Positions 34,025 through 43,213 of a stretch of DNA of 45,250 nucleotides are shown piece after piece. The stretch is from Pelosinus fermentans (GTDB lineage Bacteria; Bacillota; Negativicutes; DSM-13327). The translations under genes and the position numbers were made by a program. The stretch lies in the NCBI GenBank assembly GCA_002434245.1, contig DJJR01000017.1, positions 1-45,250 on the forward strand, given 5' to 3'. Every line of letters begins with the position of its first letter. Positions within the stretch are counted from its first letter, which is position 1. The notes under the pieces were generated by a model. That model was not told the DNA's origin. It saw nothing but the letters and a program-made list of their open reading frames with translations, and ran no database searches.

Positions 34025-36571
34025 TCAGGTAATATAGGAATACGTACCTGTAGTAACGGAATAGGTATCACCATTTGGCAAATAAATAGCTGCGGAGCAG
34101 TTGGCAGGAATGATAATCGTAAATTCTGTTTTGTTTTTTTCTTTTCTCCAAGCACTTTTGACAGTGCCATATACACTTTTATATTCCAAGCTTGCATGAG
34201 TTAAATCACCACAAGGAACGGGCTTTATCGTAAAGTGGTTTCTTTTATCAGAGGTGTTAATTCCGCAGACAGTAGTAAACAGCCATTCACAGCAGGCTCC
34301 TTTGGAATAGTGGTTAAGAGAGGCGTCCGGTGTCCAGTTCTCCCACACGGTAGTTGCGCCATGTTCAACCTGGTACATCCAACCCGGTAATTCCGGCTGT
34401 ACTAACATCTTATACGCATCATCCCCATAACCGGCCTCTGTAAGAACCCCAAGAACAAAGGGGGTGGAAAGGAAACCAGTTCCAATTTTATGATTTCGGC
34501 TGCGGGTCAATGCCACTAATTCTTTTACTACGTTTTTGGTAATTTCTTCATCCACCATACCTAAAGCGATGGGGCGGACCAGTTTTGCCATTCGTCTTGT
34601 TGTAATGGTCTTATCTTTAGTGAAATAGTACTCATAAGCGGTTTTCATCTTTTTAGACAGATCTTCATATTTTCTAGCGTCGGTTAGTTTCCCTAAATGT
34701 TCAGCCATTTCAGAAAGACAAGCTAAGGAATAAGCCAGATAAGCCGTTGCTTCTTCCGGGCGTGGAAGAACAAGCGCTAGTTTCGACTCGGTTCCATCGG
34801 GTTCGGTCCATTCACCAAAGTGTCTGCCGCTTGCAACAATGTATTTACGGTGCTTTCCGAACCAAGGCAGCATAAACAACGAAAAGACATTAAACCTATG
34901 CAACCCTTTTATATAGTACTCAACGCATTTCACCATGGAGTTGTACTGTTCTTTCATAAGATTGTCATCGCCGTAACGTTTCCAATACCTGTAGGGGATG
35001 AGCACAGCGGCATCTCCCCAGCCACTGGAGCCTTCCATGATGAGTGAGCTGCGGAAATTACCGACTCTTGGATTGATATTATAGACAAGTCCGCTGGGGG
35101 CCTGCTCATCACGGATATCCCGCAGCCACTTACGGAAGAACGCAGTTTGATCCATGAAGATGCTTCCCGTGTTAAAGAAAAGCTGAGCATCACCGGTCCA
35201 GCCTGCTTTTTCACGAGTAGGGCAGTCGGTAGGAACGTCTAAAAAGTTTCCTTTTATACTCCATAAGGTATTTTGAACGATTTTGTTAATTCCATCATGG
35301 GAACAGGTAAAGTCAGCAGTAACCTCCATGTCTGAATACACGGCAATGGCAGTAAAATCCCTGGGATTTATTTCGCAGGGCCAGTTTTGCACAAGAGCAT
35401 ACTGAAATCCCTGAAAAGAAAACTTTGGCTTATAACATTCCCGGGCTTTTCCACTGCAGGTGTATTCAATTTTCTGCAAGTGAGACTTTGTATACTCTCC
35501 ATCCAGGGAAATGTTTTTGATCGTAAAGTTGCCTGCTTCGTTGAGGGTTTCCCCCATAACCAGAGTTACTTTATGACCTTGCCTGCCATCAATATGAAAT
35601 TCTACGTACCCTGCTAAATTCTGACCGAAGTCTAATACCGTTTGTCCATCAGGCGTTTTAAGTACCTTGGGCGTAAAGCGTTCTTTTTCCAGTACCGGTA
35701 CATTGTTGGAGCAGCAGAGAAGTCCGTTATAAGAGGTTTCTAAAGCAGTTCCACTATAAGATGGAGTTCTTCCCCCTTCGACAATTTCACCGTCTTTCAT
35801 ATCAGCATAACGGATTGGTCCATCATTACTCCACAGGAAAGTTTTGTTAGAACAAATTGTCGTAACGTTACCGCTCTTATCGAACATTTCTAGCTGCAGC
35901 AGCAGTTTTGGCTCGTGTCCAAATACTTTGCATCCTCCAAAGCATCCTATTTTACTGGCATACCAGCCGTCTCCCAGCTCTATCTCTAAAGTATTTTGCT
36001 TCACCAGCATATCTGTGATGTCGTAGGTCTGATACTGCGTGCGCACATCATAGTTGGTGGAGCCAGGCGTAAAATATTGGTTTCCGACACGATGACCGTT
36101 TATCTTCGCTTCGTACAAGCCACTCGCAGTGATATAGAGCCTTGCCTGTACAATATCGGCAGGGGCAGCAAAGGACTTCAGGAAGCAATCTGCAGGATAG
36201 CGGTCTTTCTTATTTTTGCTGTGGATATAATTACCCATAATCCATTCAGCCTGCCAGTCAGATTGATTTAATAATCCCATTTCAAAGGTGGCAGGATGGC
36301 TCCATTCACCTTCCAAGCCGTTTTCGTCATATAACTTAACCTGCCAGGAAACGCGATCACGGCTGGATAGTTTGGTAGCGAAAACAGCAGCCATTTCATC
36401 TGTTTCGATTTTCTCACTCTCGTAAGCAGGGGTATTGTTGATGAATGCTTTTATTTTGTAGGCAGACTGCTTGATGGCTCCGGCCACATTCCACATAAGA
36501 CGTGGTGATGTTATGTCTATGGCAAAGGGGTTAAGCAAGTATTCAGTCCGTAAATTACTGGCTTGTATCAT
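34025..36571 (-). CDS. Alpha-L-rhamnosidase, glycoside hydrolase family 78
   Basis: An 848-residue enzyme with the GH78 domain series: an N-terminal beta-sandwich opening with NLRTEYLLNPFAIDITSPRL, a rhamnose-binding-like domain (about 130-330), the (alpha/alpha)6 barrel with the acid motif DVPTDCPTREKAGWTGDAQ (446-463) and the base E744 in GATTVWENW followed by SLNHYSKGA, and a C-terminal beta-sandwich. GGGAGGT lies upstream of the ATG. There is no signal peptide, so it acts inside on imported rhamnosides such as flavonoid or oligosaccharide conjugates. Released L-rhamnose gives lactaldehyde in standard pathways, which would link it to AldA at the left end. Transcribed against the epimerase gene. 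Confidence 0.93.
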   Translation of the reverse strand: MIQASNLRTEYLLNPFAIDITSPRLMWNVAGAIKQSAYKIKAFINNTPAYESEKIETDEMAAVFATKLSSRDRVSWQVKLYDENGLEGEWSHPATFEMGLLNQSDWQAEWIMGNYIHSKNKKDRYPADCFLKSFAAPADIVQARLYITASGLYEAKINGHRVGNQYFTPGSTNYDVRTQYQTYDITDMLVKQNTLEIELGDGWYASKIGCFGGCKVFGHEPKLLLQLEMFDKSGNVTTICSNKTFLWSNDGPIRYADMKDGEIVEGGRTPSYSGTALETSYNGLLCCSNNVPVLEKERFTPKVLKTPDGQTVLDFGQNLAGYVEFHIDGRQGHKVTLVMGETLNEAGNFTIKNISLDGEYTKSHLQKIEYTCSGKARECYKPKFSFQGFQYALVQNWPCEINPRDFTAIAVYSDMEVTADFTCSHDGINKIVQNTLWSIKGNFLDVPTDCPTREKAGWTGDAQLFFNTGSIFMDQTAFFRKWLRDIRDEQAPSGLVYNINPRVGNFRSSLIMEGSSGWGDAAVLIPYRYWKRYGDDNLMKEQYNSMVKCVEYYIKGLHRFNVFSLFMLPWFGKHRKYIVASGRHFGEWTEPDGTESKLALVLPRPEEATAYLAYSLACLSEMAEHLGKLTDARKYEDLSKKMKTAYEYYFTKDKTITTRRMAKLVRPIALGMVDEEITKNVVKELVALTRSRNHKIGTGFLSTPFVLGVLTEAGYGDDAYKMLVQPELPGWMYQVEHGATTVWENWTPDASLNHYSKGACCEWLFTTVCGINTSDKRNHFTIKPVPCGDLTHASLEYKSVYGTVKSAWRKEKNKTEFTIIIPANCSAAIYLPNGDTYSVTTGTYSYIT

Positions 36572-36610
36572 AGCTAGTACCTCCCTTTTTTTAAAAAACG
36601 TATTACCTAT

Positions 36611-36792
36611 TATGTTATTCAGAATTTAAGTATTATATTCGCAGCAGTCTGTGATACGCCAACTGGCAGCTATGAATTTCTCGGGTATGTTCAGTATCTA
36701 AATGGACATGTGCCAGGCTCTGGCTCAATGAGGACTTTCAGTTTGATCCAGGTATCTTTATTGATGACGACGGGGAGAATAGTTTTGTATAA
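36611..36792 (+). pseudogene. Relic of a second GH43 glycoside hydrolase
   Basis: In one frame the DNA reads VCDTPTGSYEFLGYVQY, and after a one-base slip near 36737 it continues FDPGIFIDDDGENSFV and stops at 36790-36792. Both pieces are classic consecutive GH43 motifs (D-S/T-PTGPF-F-G then FDP-DDDG). The rest of the gene is gone. It lies in the spacer between GH78 and GH2 and overlaps their probable promoter zone. Confidence 0.75.
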
Positions 36793-36861
36793 TGTAAAAC
36801 ATAAGGCACTAATTTTCATAGTCTTAAAGGCTGATTTGCCATTCGATTACGGGAGGTAATT

Positions 36862-39249
36862 ATGAAAAGACAACTTTTTGATCTTGATTGGGAATATCAC
36901 CAATTTGGTTTTATGCCATTAGAAATGATAGCTTATGTTCCGTGGCAGCCAATACATTTACCGCATGATGCGTGTATAGCAAAGCCTAGAAATGCAAATA
37001 ATCCATCAAGCGGTGGAGAAGGTTTTGTTCCAGGAGGTGTTGTTTACTACAAGAAAATCATAAACATCACTGAGGAATTATTAGATAAGCGTATATTGCT
37101 TGAGTTTGAGGGTGTGTGTGGTACAACGGAGGTAGTTTTAAATAAAGATCTAATAGCCACTCATCACTATGCTTACACCGGATTTGTAGTGGATTTAACA
37201 ATGTGGCTAAAGCCTGGCGAGAATACGTTAATCGTTATCGCAAATGACAGTGCTAAGCCGAATGCCAGATGGTATCAAGGGACTGGCTTATATAGGCATG
37301 TATGGCTGCATAGCGGTGAAAAGGTTTATGTAAAACCTTGGGGCTTACAGGCATCAACTTCGAAGGTAAGTCCGGAGAAAGCCATAGTTGACGCTAGTGT
37401 AAAAATAACAAATTCAGAGAATAACGACGTAGAGGCAATAGCAAACTTTAAATTGTTTAATGGCTCTGATAAAGTGGCTGAGGGGATAGCAAAAGTTACA
37501 GTGAGTCAAAATGAAGAAAGTAAAGCATCGACCCAGATTACAGTTGAAAACCCAAGGCTGTGGAATATAGAAGAGCCTAACCTTTATCGACTGGAATGTT
37601 TCGTTTCAGTAGAAGGCAATGTTATTGATACGATAGAAAGCAATATAGGAATCCGCAGCGTATCTTTTGATTCAAAGAACGGTTTCATGTTGAATGGAGT
37701 CAGTATGAAACTTAAGGGCGGCAGTGTTCATCATGACCACGGACCACTTGGGGCTGCTAGCTACGACAGAGCTGAAGAACGAAAGGTTGAATTGTTGAAG
37801 GCTTCAGGATTTAATGCAGTGCGCCTGGCACATAATCCATTTTCTCCTGCATTACTGGATGCTTGCGATAGACTTGGAGTATTGGTAATTGACGAAGCTT
37901 TTGATGTGTGGCGTGTTGGTATGAGTGCGAATGACTACCACCTTTGGTTTGAGAAGGATTGGCAGGATGATTTGGCTTCAATGATAGTAAGGGATTATAA
38001 TCATCCATCCGTTATCATGTGGTGTGTTGGAAATGAGATAATGGAGCGAGATGGTCAGTCAGAGGGGTATGCTTGGGCAAAGAAGCTTATTGATTTTGCC
38101 AGAGAATTAGATTCTACTAGAGCAATAAATTTAGCGGTTTGTGGACTTATGGATGAGGTTGTTGGTGGTGTAGCAATCGGAAATATAGGTGCAAATCTTG
38201 CGGGAAACGGTGTCGATCCCCAAAATGACAGGTGGGGCGACAAAACGGAAAAATTCCTGGAAGCTGCCGATGTTATTGGTTATAATTACCTCAGCGCAAG
38301 ATATGAATATGATGCTATCCGTTTTCCTGATAGAGTAATCCTGGGTACGGAGTCTTATCCACTTACGCAGTATGATAATTGGGATTCTACAGTAAAAAAT
38401 TCAAACGTAGTTGGGGATTTTGTTTGGACAGCAATTGATTATCTGGGAGAAGTCGGCGTAGGCAGAGTTGAAATCGATAAGGAAGTTGGTTTTATTGGCG
38501 CGCAGTATCCGTGGTTTTACGCTAATGTTGGTGATATAGATGTATGTGGCTTTAAACGTCCCCAGTCTTATTTCCGTGATATTTTATGGGGCAGCAGAAA
38601 AAAACCATACATTGGTGTTTTGCCGCCGGAGCTTTATGGGAAGAAGGCAAATTACCTCCCCTGGGGCTGGGAACCAGTTGAAAATCACTGGAGTTTTCCG
38701 AAATATGAAGGTAAGCCAACTAGAGTAGATGTATACTCCGATGCTGATGAAGTGGAACTAATTATTAATGACATATCACAAGGAAAAAAAACAGCTGGTG
38801 CTGCAGAGAAGCTGAAAGCAAGCTTTGATGTTATTTATAGTGCAGGTACAATCGAGGCTATAGCGTATAAAGATGGCGTTGAGTCAGCAAGGGAAATTCT
38901 TAAAACTACCGGTTCTCCTGTCTCTGTAAGGCTTACTGCTGACAGGGCAACGATTAAAGCTGAGTATGGTGATTTGTCTTATATTACTGCTGAAGTAGTA
39001 GATGAAAATGGTGATTCAGTACATTATGCGGAAAACGATATCACCTTTATGGTAGCGGGAAATGGCGACTTAATTGCTGTAGGTAATGGAGATCCTGTGT
39101 CTGAACAATCATTCACAGCTAATCATAGAAGATTGTTTAAAGGTAAGGCTCTAGCTATTATTCGCAGCAATGGATGTGCTGGGGAAATTACTCTTGAGGC
39201 AAGGGCTGAGGGGCTAAAGGTTGCTCAATGCCTTGTTAATACAACATGA
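36862..39249 (+). CDS. Glycoside hydrolase family 2 enzyme (beta-galactosidase-like)
   Basis: A 795-residue GH2 protein. A sugar-binding jelly roll (about 20-155, with ARWYQGTGLYRHVWL), an immunoglobulin-like domain (about 160-265) and a TIM barrel (about 270-560) with acid/base E392 in WCVGNEIME and nucleophile E497 in LGTESYP are present. C-terminal beta-sandwich domains follow (AEVVDENGDSVHYAENDI), typical of DUF4982-type GH2 enzymes. GGGAGG lies before the ATG and there is no signal peptide. Substrate could be beta-galactoside, beta-mannoside or beta-glucuronide; the sequence does not decide. Composition is AT-rich, unlike the symporter-GH3 block. Confidence 0.9.
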   Translation: MKRQLFDLDWEYHQFGFMPLEMIAYVPWQPIHLPHDACIAKPRNANNPSSGGEGFVPGGVVYYKKIINITEELLDKRILLEFEGVCGTTEVVLNKDLIATHHYAYTGFVVDLTMWLKPGENTLIVIANDSAKPNARWYQGTGLYRHVWLHSGEKVYVKPWGLQASTSKVSPEKAIVDASVKITNSENNDVEAIANFKLFNGSDKVAEGIAKVTVSQNEESKASTQITVENPRLWNIEEPNLYRLECFVSVEGNVIDTIESNIGIRSVSFDSKNGFMLNGVSMKLKGGSVHHDHGPLGAASYDRAEERKVELLKASGFNAVRLAHNPFSPALLDACDRLGVLVIDEAFDVWRVGMSANDYHLWFEKDWQDDLASMIVRDYNHPSVIMWCVGNEIMERDGQSEGYAWAKKLIDFARELDSTRAINLAVCGLMDEVVGGVAIGNIGANLAGNGVDPQNDRWGDKTEKFLEAADVIGYNYLSARYEYDAIRFPDRVILGTESYPLTQYDNWDSTVKNSNVVGDFVWTAIDYLGEVGVGRVEIDKEVGFIGAQYPWFYANVGDIDVCGFKRPQSYFRDILWGSRKKPYIGVLPPELYGKKANYLPWGWEPVENHWSFPKYEGKPTRVDVYSDADEVELIINDISQGKKTAGAAEKLKASFDVIYSAGTIEAIAYKDGVESAREILKTTGSPVSVRLTADRATIKAEYGDLSYITAEVVDENGDSVHYAENDITFMVAGNGDLIAVGNGDPVSEQSFTANHRRLFKGKALAIIRSNGCAGEITLEARAEGLKVAQCLVNTT

Positions 39250-39422
39250 AATATACTTTCCTGACAGCGGTATATTTGAGAAGGACAAGAACCAGATTAG
39301 TTTACTTTGAGATATAATCATTGATAGAATAAGCAAGAAGTTAAAACGAATCAGATTATGGATATGCTTAGATCCAACAAAACAAGGCCAAATCCTTGAA
39401 AATCAAAGGTTTGGGATAATCC

Positions 39423-39945
39423 TTACTCTTCTAATATTCTTGTTGCATAAGTAATGAATTTTCGTACCGCCGGTGAAGCGGCCTTTATAGACGGAACGGC
39501 GATTCCCAACGTAATACTTTGCGGCGGATCGAGTGGAAGCATGACGACGTTGTTTTGTCGCCCTCTGGTAACAAGCTAATTCATCACACTTATGCTTAGT
39601 CCACATTCGATCATGGAGAGGGCTGCATAATTTTCCAATGTAGAAAAGCAAATCTGCGGAGTCAAGTCTGCTTTCTTCAAAAGCTCAACAACATCGTAGT
39701 CTTTTCCCAGTGCAGGCATGATGAAGCCACTCATCGACTTCTTGCCGAATACCCTCCATCAAGTGGATCTGAATATGTGGATAATTCTCTCGGAACGCCT
39801 TGATAACCTTGGGTAACCAATGAGTTGCAATGCTGGAATAAGAACCGATCGTAATGGTACCTGTTTCAAGGCCGTTGATTTCTCCTGTTTTATTCTGACA
39901 CTTTGTTTGAAAAGGATACAGCTTTCGCTGCCATGGCCAGTATTG
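39423..39945 (-). pseudogene. Decayed LysR-family regulator
   Basis: On the minus strand the effector domain of a LysR protein can be followed as GTITIGSYSSIATHWLPKVI, then PALGKDYDVVELLKKADL and LDPPQSITLGIAVPSIKAA. There are at least three lesions: a frameshift near 39880-39900, an internal deletion that joins DEWL directly to IMPALGK, and an in-frame TAG in ISVMN-stop-LVTRGRQ. The whole DNA-binding N-terminus is missing. The natural stop is at 39425-39423. It is the left half of a former divergent pair with the relic at 39954-40333. Confidence 0.8.
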
Positions 39946-39953
39946 AGTAAATC

Positions 39954-40333
39954 GCTCTATTTGGTATAATCGGCGGAGGCATAACGACGCTTTCACTCTA
40001 TATGTCCTATTATATGGCTGTTTCGGTGTCAATTTTTATGTTGCTATATAATATTCTGACTAGAAAGATTGTACTATTTTTACCGTTTAAAGCTTATTTC
40101 TACATGTTTGTTCTTTCTATTTAGCTTCACTTTTTGCAGTACTGCTGTTGCAAATGGGAATCAAATATTTGAGGGCTTCTACAGCGGCGATTTTTTGCCT
40201 ATTTGAACCTGTATCGAGTATAATTTGTGGGAGTATGTTTTTGAAGGAGACAATTACTGTTGAAAAAATCATAGGAGCTTTTGACAAGTAACTTTTACTA
40301 ATGCTAATCTTATCACTAGTTCATCTGGGATAG
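39954..40333 (+). pseudogene. Decayed EamA/DMT-family transporter
   Basis: Frames read ALFGIIGGGITTLSLYMSY, then after a shift LLLQMGIKYLRASTAAIF, FEPVSSIICGSMFLKETI, the usual end of EamA permeases with the conserved glutamate-proline and late glutamate. A TAA interrupts the last membrane helix and the first half of the protein is missing. LysR regulators commonly sit divergent to EamA exporters; here the joint at about 39945 replaces the shared promoter and both 5' ends. The stretch 40334-40688 holds no recognisable gene other than an 18-codon frame at 40482 behind GGAGG. Confidence 0.72.
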
Positions 40334-40522
40334 TCCTGTTTCATGCGATAGTAAGCAATTGTCCAAAATGTTTGTATTAGAGGGCGTCGTATTTTAGGGG
40401 GGCAGGGTGATACTGATTCACGATCTTGATATCATTTGTTAAGTTGATGACTAATGTATATGGAGGTCATTGACATTATGCAAGAAAAACCAAGGTGTGT
40501 TAACCAGCATTTATATAGATTA

Positions 40523-40552
40523 TTGATTATATAAGAATAAAAATGATATAAT
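40523..40552 (+). promoter_or_regulatory. Promoter of the radical SAM operon
   Basis: TTGATT (40523-40528) and TATAAT (40547-40552), 18 bases apart, with an extended -10 TG dinucleotide. It leaves a leader of about 130 bases before the first gene. Confidence 0.6.
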
Positions 40553-40644
40553 TGCGTTCAGCAAAGACACTCTACTTTTAGATAGTTATAAGTGAACTCA
40601 ATTATACCAAAAAAGGGGATCATTATTTTTTTGTATAAAAAACT

Positions 40645-40660
40645 GTGTAAAAAATTACAC
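40645..40660. promoter_or_regulatory. Inverted repeat in the radical SAM leader
   Basis: GTGTAA and TTACAC are separated by AAAA, a compact symmetric site 28 bases before the start codon. It may be an operator. Confidence 0.35.
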
Positions 40661-40688
40661 TGACGGATTAATTCGAGGAGGATACATT

Positions 40689-41813
40689 ATGAAAATTTCA
40701 AAGAAAGATGCACTGATATGGTTTGAATTTTTCTCACAATTGCCTGAGGAAGAGGAACTTATGATAAAACAACAAGAAATCATTTACGCTGCCTTTGCGC
40801 AAATTGAAGCAGCGATCGATCATAGAAATGATACGTTAATGTCGGACATTAAAGGTTTGAAAACGTTAGAGAATAGAACTTTTTTTGTGGGAAATGAAAA
40901 AAAATTCGCAAAAGGCTGTCGTTCTTGTTTGTTAGGCACTGGACTCAGTGCAATCAGGAAAACGAACAAGTGTAACATAGAGTGTAAATTCTGTTATAAT
41001 TATGGACAACTAGACGATATTCCTCCAGTTGGCGAAGGCATGTGGGGAATTGGAGGAACAAAATTTTATGAGAAGGATATTGATTTACTTCTTTCCATTC
41101 ACCAGAAGCCCACTGGCATTTCCTACGTTTATTTGGAGCCATTCATGGAAATTGAAAAATACTATTCGGTAATAAAGAAATTTAGTAATGCTCAGATTCA
41201 TCAACATCTATATACAAATGGTACTTTAGCTACGGAAGAGACATTGAAAGCATTAGGTGAAGCTGGCCTTAACGAGATACGTTTCAACTTGGGTGCTGCC
41301 AGATGTTCAGATAAAGTTATTGAAAATATTGGAATAGCGAAAAAATATATTAAGAATGTAGGTATTGAAACTCCAATGACTCCTGAGTTTTTTGAAGCTT
41401 TTTTTAAGAAGAAGCAAGCGATCTTAGAGACAAAACTTGATTTTATCAATTGTGCAGAATTACATTTAAATGAGAATAACATAGGCAATTATTATGGAGA
41501 AAATATGTATATTTCCAGACATGGCTATATATCTCCAACTTGGAGTAGGGAATTAACTCTGAAATTCATGAAAATAGCCGATGAAGAGAAGTGGGATTTA
41601 GCAGTACATGATTGCTCAAACGATACAAAATTTGCTAGAGATTTAAATTTGAGCAGCAAAGAGGGTAAGTGGTTCGGAGCCAGTAATTATGCCGGTGAGT
41701 TTTCCTGTATTCCATACGAAGTATTTTTACCAATACTGCGTGATGACAATTTCAAATTTTTAAGTGAAGAAGAATTGCCTGACTGCTATAAACCAGGAGA
41801 GATGATTTTTTAG
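40689..41813 (+). CDS. Radical SAM protein, uncharacterised
   Basis: A 374-residue protein. The radical-SAM iron-sulfur motif is C95, C99 and C102 in KCNIECKFCYNYG, preceded by a second pair C77 and C80 in KGCRSCLLG. Later strands include YVYLEPFMEIEKYY, HLYTNGTLATEETLKALGEAGLNEIRFNLG and TPMTPEFF, like the pyruvate formate-lyase activating enzyme-related group. The N-terminal 70 residues are helical and not assigned. AGGAGG lies before the ATG. It is followed after 46 bases by a MetE-like gene, and the two share one promoter and one terminator, so they should act in the same process, perhaps methyl or sulfur chemistry. No substrate can be named. Confidence 0.85.
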   Translation: MKISKKDALIWFEFFSQLPEEEELMIKQQEIIYAAFAQIEAAIDHRNDTLMSDIKGLKTLENRTFFVGNEKKFAKGCRSCLLGTGLSAIRKTNKCNIECKFCYNYGQLDDIPPVGEGMWGIGGTKFYEKDIDLLLSIHQKPTGISYVYLEPFMEIEKYYSVIKKFSNAQIHQHLYTNGTLATEETLKALGEAGLNEIRFNLGAARCSDKVIENIGIAKKYIKNVGIETPMTPEFFEAFFKKKQAILETKLDFINCAELHLNENNIGNYYGENMYISRHGYISPTWSRELTLKFMKIADEEKWDLAVHDCSNDTKFARDLNLSSKEGKWFGASNYAGEFSCIPYEVFLPILRDDNFKFLSEEELPDCYKPGEMIF

Positions 41814-41859
41814 AGAGTCTTCTATTTGATACATGGGATAAAGTAAAGGAGAGAAAGCA

Positions 41860-42996
41860 ATGAGTAATCTATTGTTAAACGCCATAACAAGAAATCGTCC
41901 GCCCTTTCGGGCCGACCAGATAGGCAGTTTGCTGCGCTCGGCAGTTATTAGAGAAGCGCGCACTGCATTTCAACAAGGCAGAATTTCGAGGGAGGAACTG
42001 CGTTCACTCGAAGATACTGAAATCAAAAAATTGGTTGGAAAGCAGCGGGAAGTCGGATTAAAAGTTGTTACTGACGGCGAAGTGCGGCGTTCCTGGTGGC
42101 ACCTTGATTTTTTATGGGGTCTCGACGGCATCAAAAAAATAGAGGCAGAGCATGGTTCTATTGCCTTTCACGGTAAGGAAACAAAAGCGGAAACCATTGA
42201 AATTGAAGGGAAAATAGACTTTAGCGATCATCCTTTCTTAGAGGATTTCAAATCTCTACAGTCCATTGCGGGAGACAGCCACGTAAAAGTTACCATTCCT
42301 TCACCGTCCATGCTTCATCTGATTACGACTGTGAGAAAAGAGGGTTATCGGCCCATCGATATATACACAGATGATCAAATACTGAGACGGGACATAGCTG
42401 CCGCATACAAAAAAGCCATTGCTGCTTTTTACGAAGCAGGCTGCCGATACCTGCAACTGGACGACACAAGCTGGGGCGAGTTCTGCTCCGACGAAAAAAG
42501 AGCGGGATACGAAAAACGCGGTTTCGACATGGATCAGTTGGCAAAAAATTATGTGTCCATGATCAATGAGGCCATTGCCGGCCGTCCCGATGACATGGTC
42601 ATCACCATGCATATCTGTCGCGGCAATTTCCGTTCCACTTGGTTTTCATCCGGTGGTTACGAGCCGGTGGCAGAAATATTATTTGGAGAGTGCCAGGTAG
42701 ACGGGTTTTTCCTGGAGTATGACAGTGAGAGGGCGGGCGATTTCCGGCCGCTGCGTTACATAAAGGACCAGCAGGTGGTGCTTGGGCTGATTACTTCCAA
42801 AAGTGGTGAACTGGAAGACAAGAAAGCGGTTATAAACCGCATTGAAGAAGCCGCGCAATATGTGAATATCAACCAACTTTGCCTAAGCCCACAATGCGGA
42901 TTTTCTTCTACCGAAGAGGGTAATTTACTTACGGAAGAGCAGCAGTGGGCGAAATTGGGACTTGTTGTTGAAATTGCCGGCGAGGTATGGAAGTAA
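41860..42996 (+). CDS. MetE C-terminal-like methyltransferase (YxjG/YxjH type)
   Basis: A 378-residue protein with the MetE catalytic-barrel fold without the N-terminal half, the size of Bacillus YxjG/YxjH. The zinc ligands H251 and C253 (MHICRGN), probably E286 (FLEYDS), and C346 (SPQCGF) are all present. These enzymes transfer a methyl group to or from a thiol such as homocysteine; MetE-like short forms may use other methyl donors. GGAGAG precedes the ATG. It is the second gene of the radical SAM operon. No S-box riboswitch was found upstream, unlike the Bacillus genes. Somewhat richer in GC than its partner. Family certain, substrate open. Confidence 0.85.
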   Translation: MSNLLLNAITRNRPPFRADQIGSLLRSAVIREARTAFQQGRISREELRSLEDTEIKKLVGKQREVGLKVVTDGEVRRSWWHLDFLWGLDGIKKIEAEHGSIAFHGKETKAETIEIEGKIDFSDHPFLEDFKSLQSIAGDSHVKVTIPSPSMLHLITTVRKEGYRPIDIYTDDQILRRDIAAAYKKAIAAFYEAGCRYLQLDDTSWGEFCSDEKRAGYEKRGFDMDQLAKNYVSMINEAIAGRPDDMVITMHICRGNFRSTWFSSGGYEPVAEILFGECQVDGFFLEYDSERAGDFRPLRYIKDQQVVLGLITSKSGELEDKKAVINRIEEAAQYVNINQLCLSPQCGFSSTEEGNLLTEEQQWAKLGLVVEIAGEVWK

Positions 42997-43081
42997 AAAT
43001 AAAACAAAGTCCCCAAATATAAAGAACTTGCGGGATATTAAATAAAGTTACGGAACATATATGTAATTCAATAAGCAATTA

Positions 43082-43125
43082 GCCCTTTAAGTTTATTCAA
43101 ATTCAAAACTTAAAGGGCCTTTTTA
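43082..43125 (+). terminator. Terminator of the radical SAM/MetE-like operon
   Basis: GCCCTTTAAGTTT (43082-43094) and AAACTTAAAGGGC (43106-43118) form a perfect 13-base stem followed by a T-rich tail. Confidence 0.88.
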
Positions 43126-43213
43126 TAAATAACTGTGGATCGTATAATCGCAATATGACATCGATTCTAGAATCTATACATTGGTTGACTAACGAATGGT
43201 CAGGGGGCTGATC

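Noticed and set aside
39403..39651. 82-codon minus-strand frame
   Set aside because: It is the wrong frame of the decayed LysR gene; the LysR frame itself is followed through an in-frame TAG.
40553..40688. Possible SAM (S-box) riboswitch before the radical SAM/MetE-like operon
   Set aside because: Bacillus homologues of the second gene have one, so it was looked for, but the conserved S-box core segments are absent from this leader.
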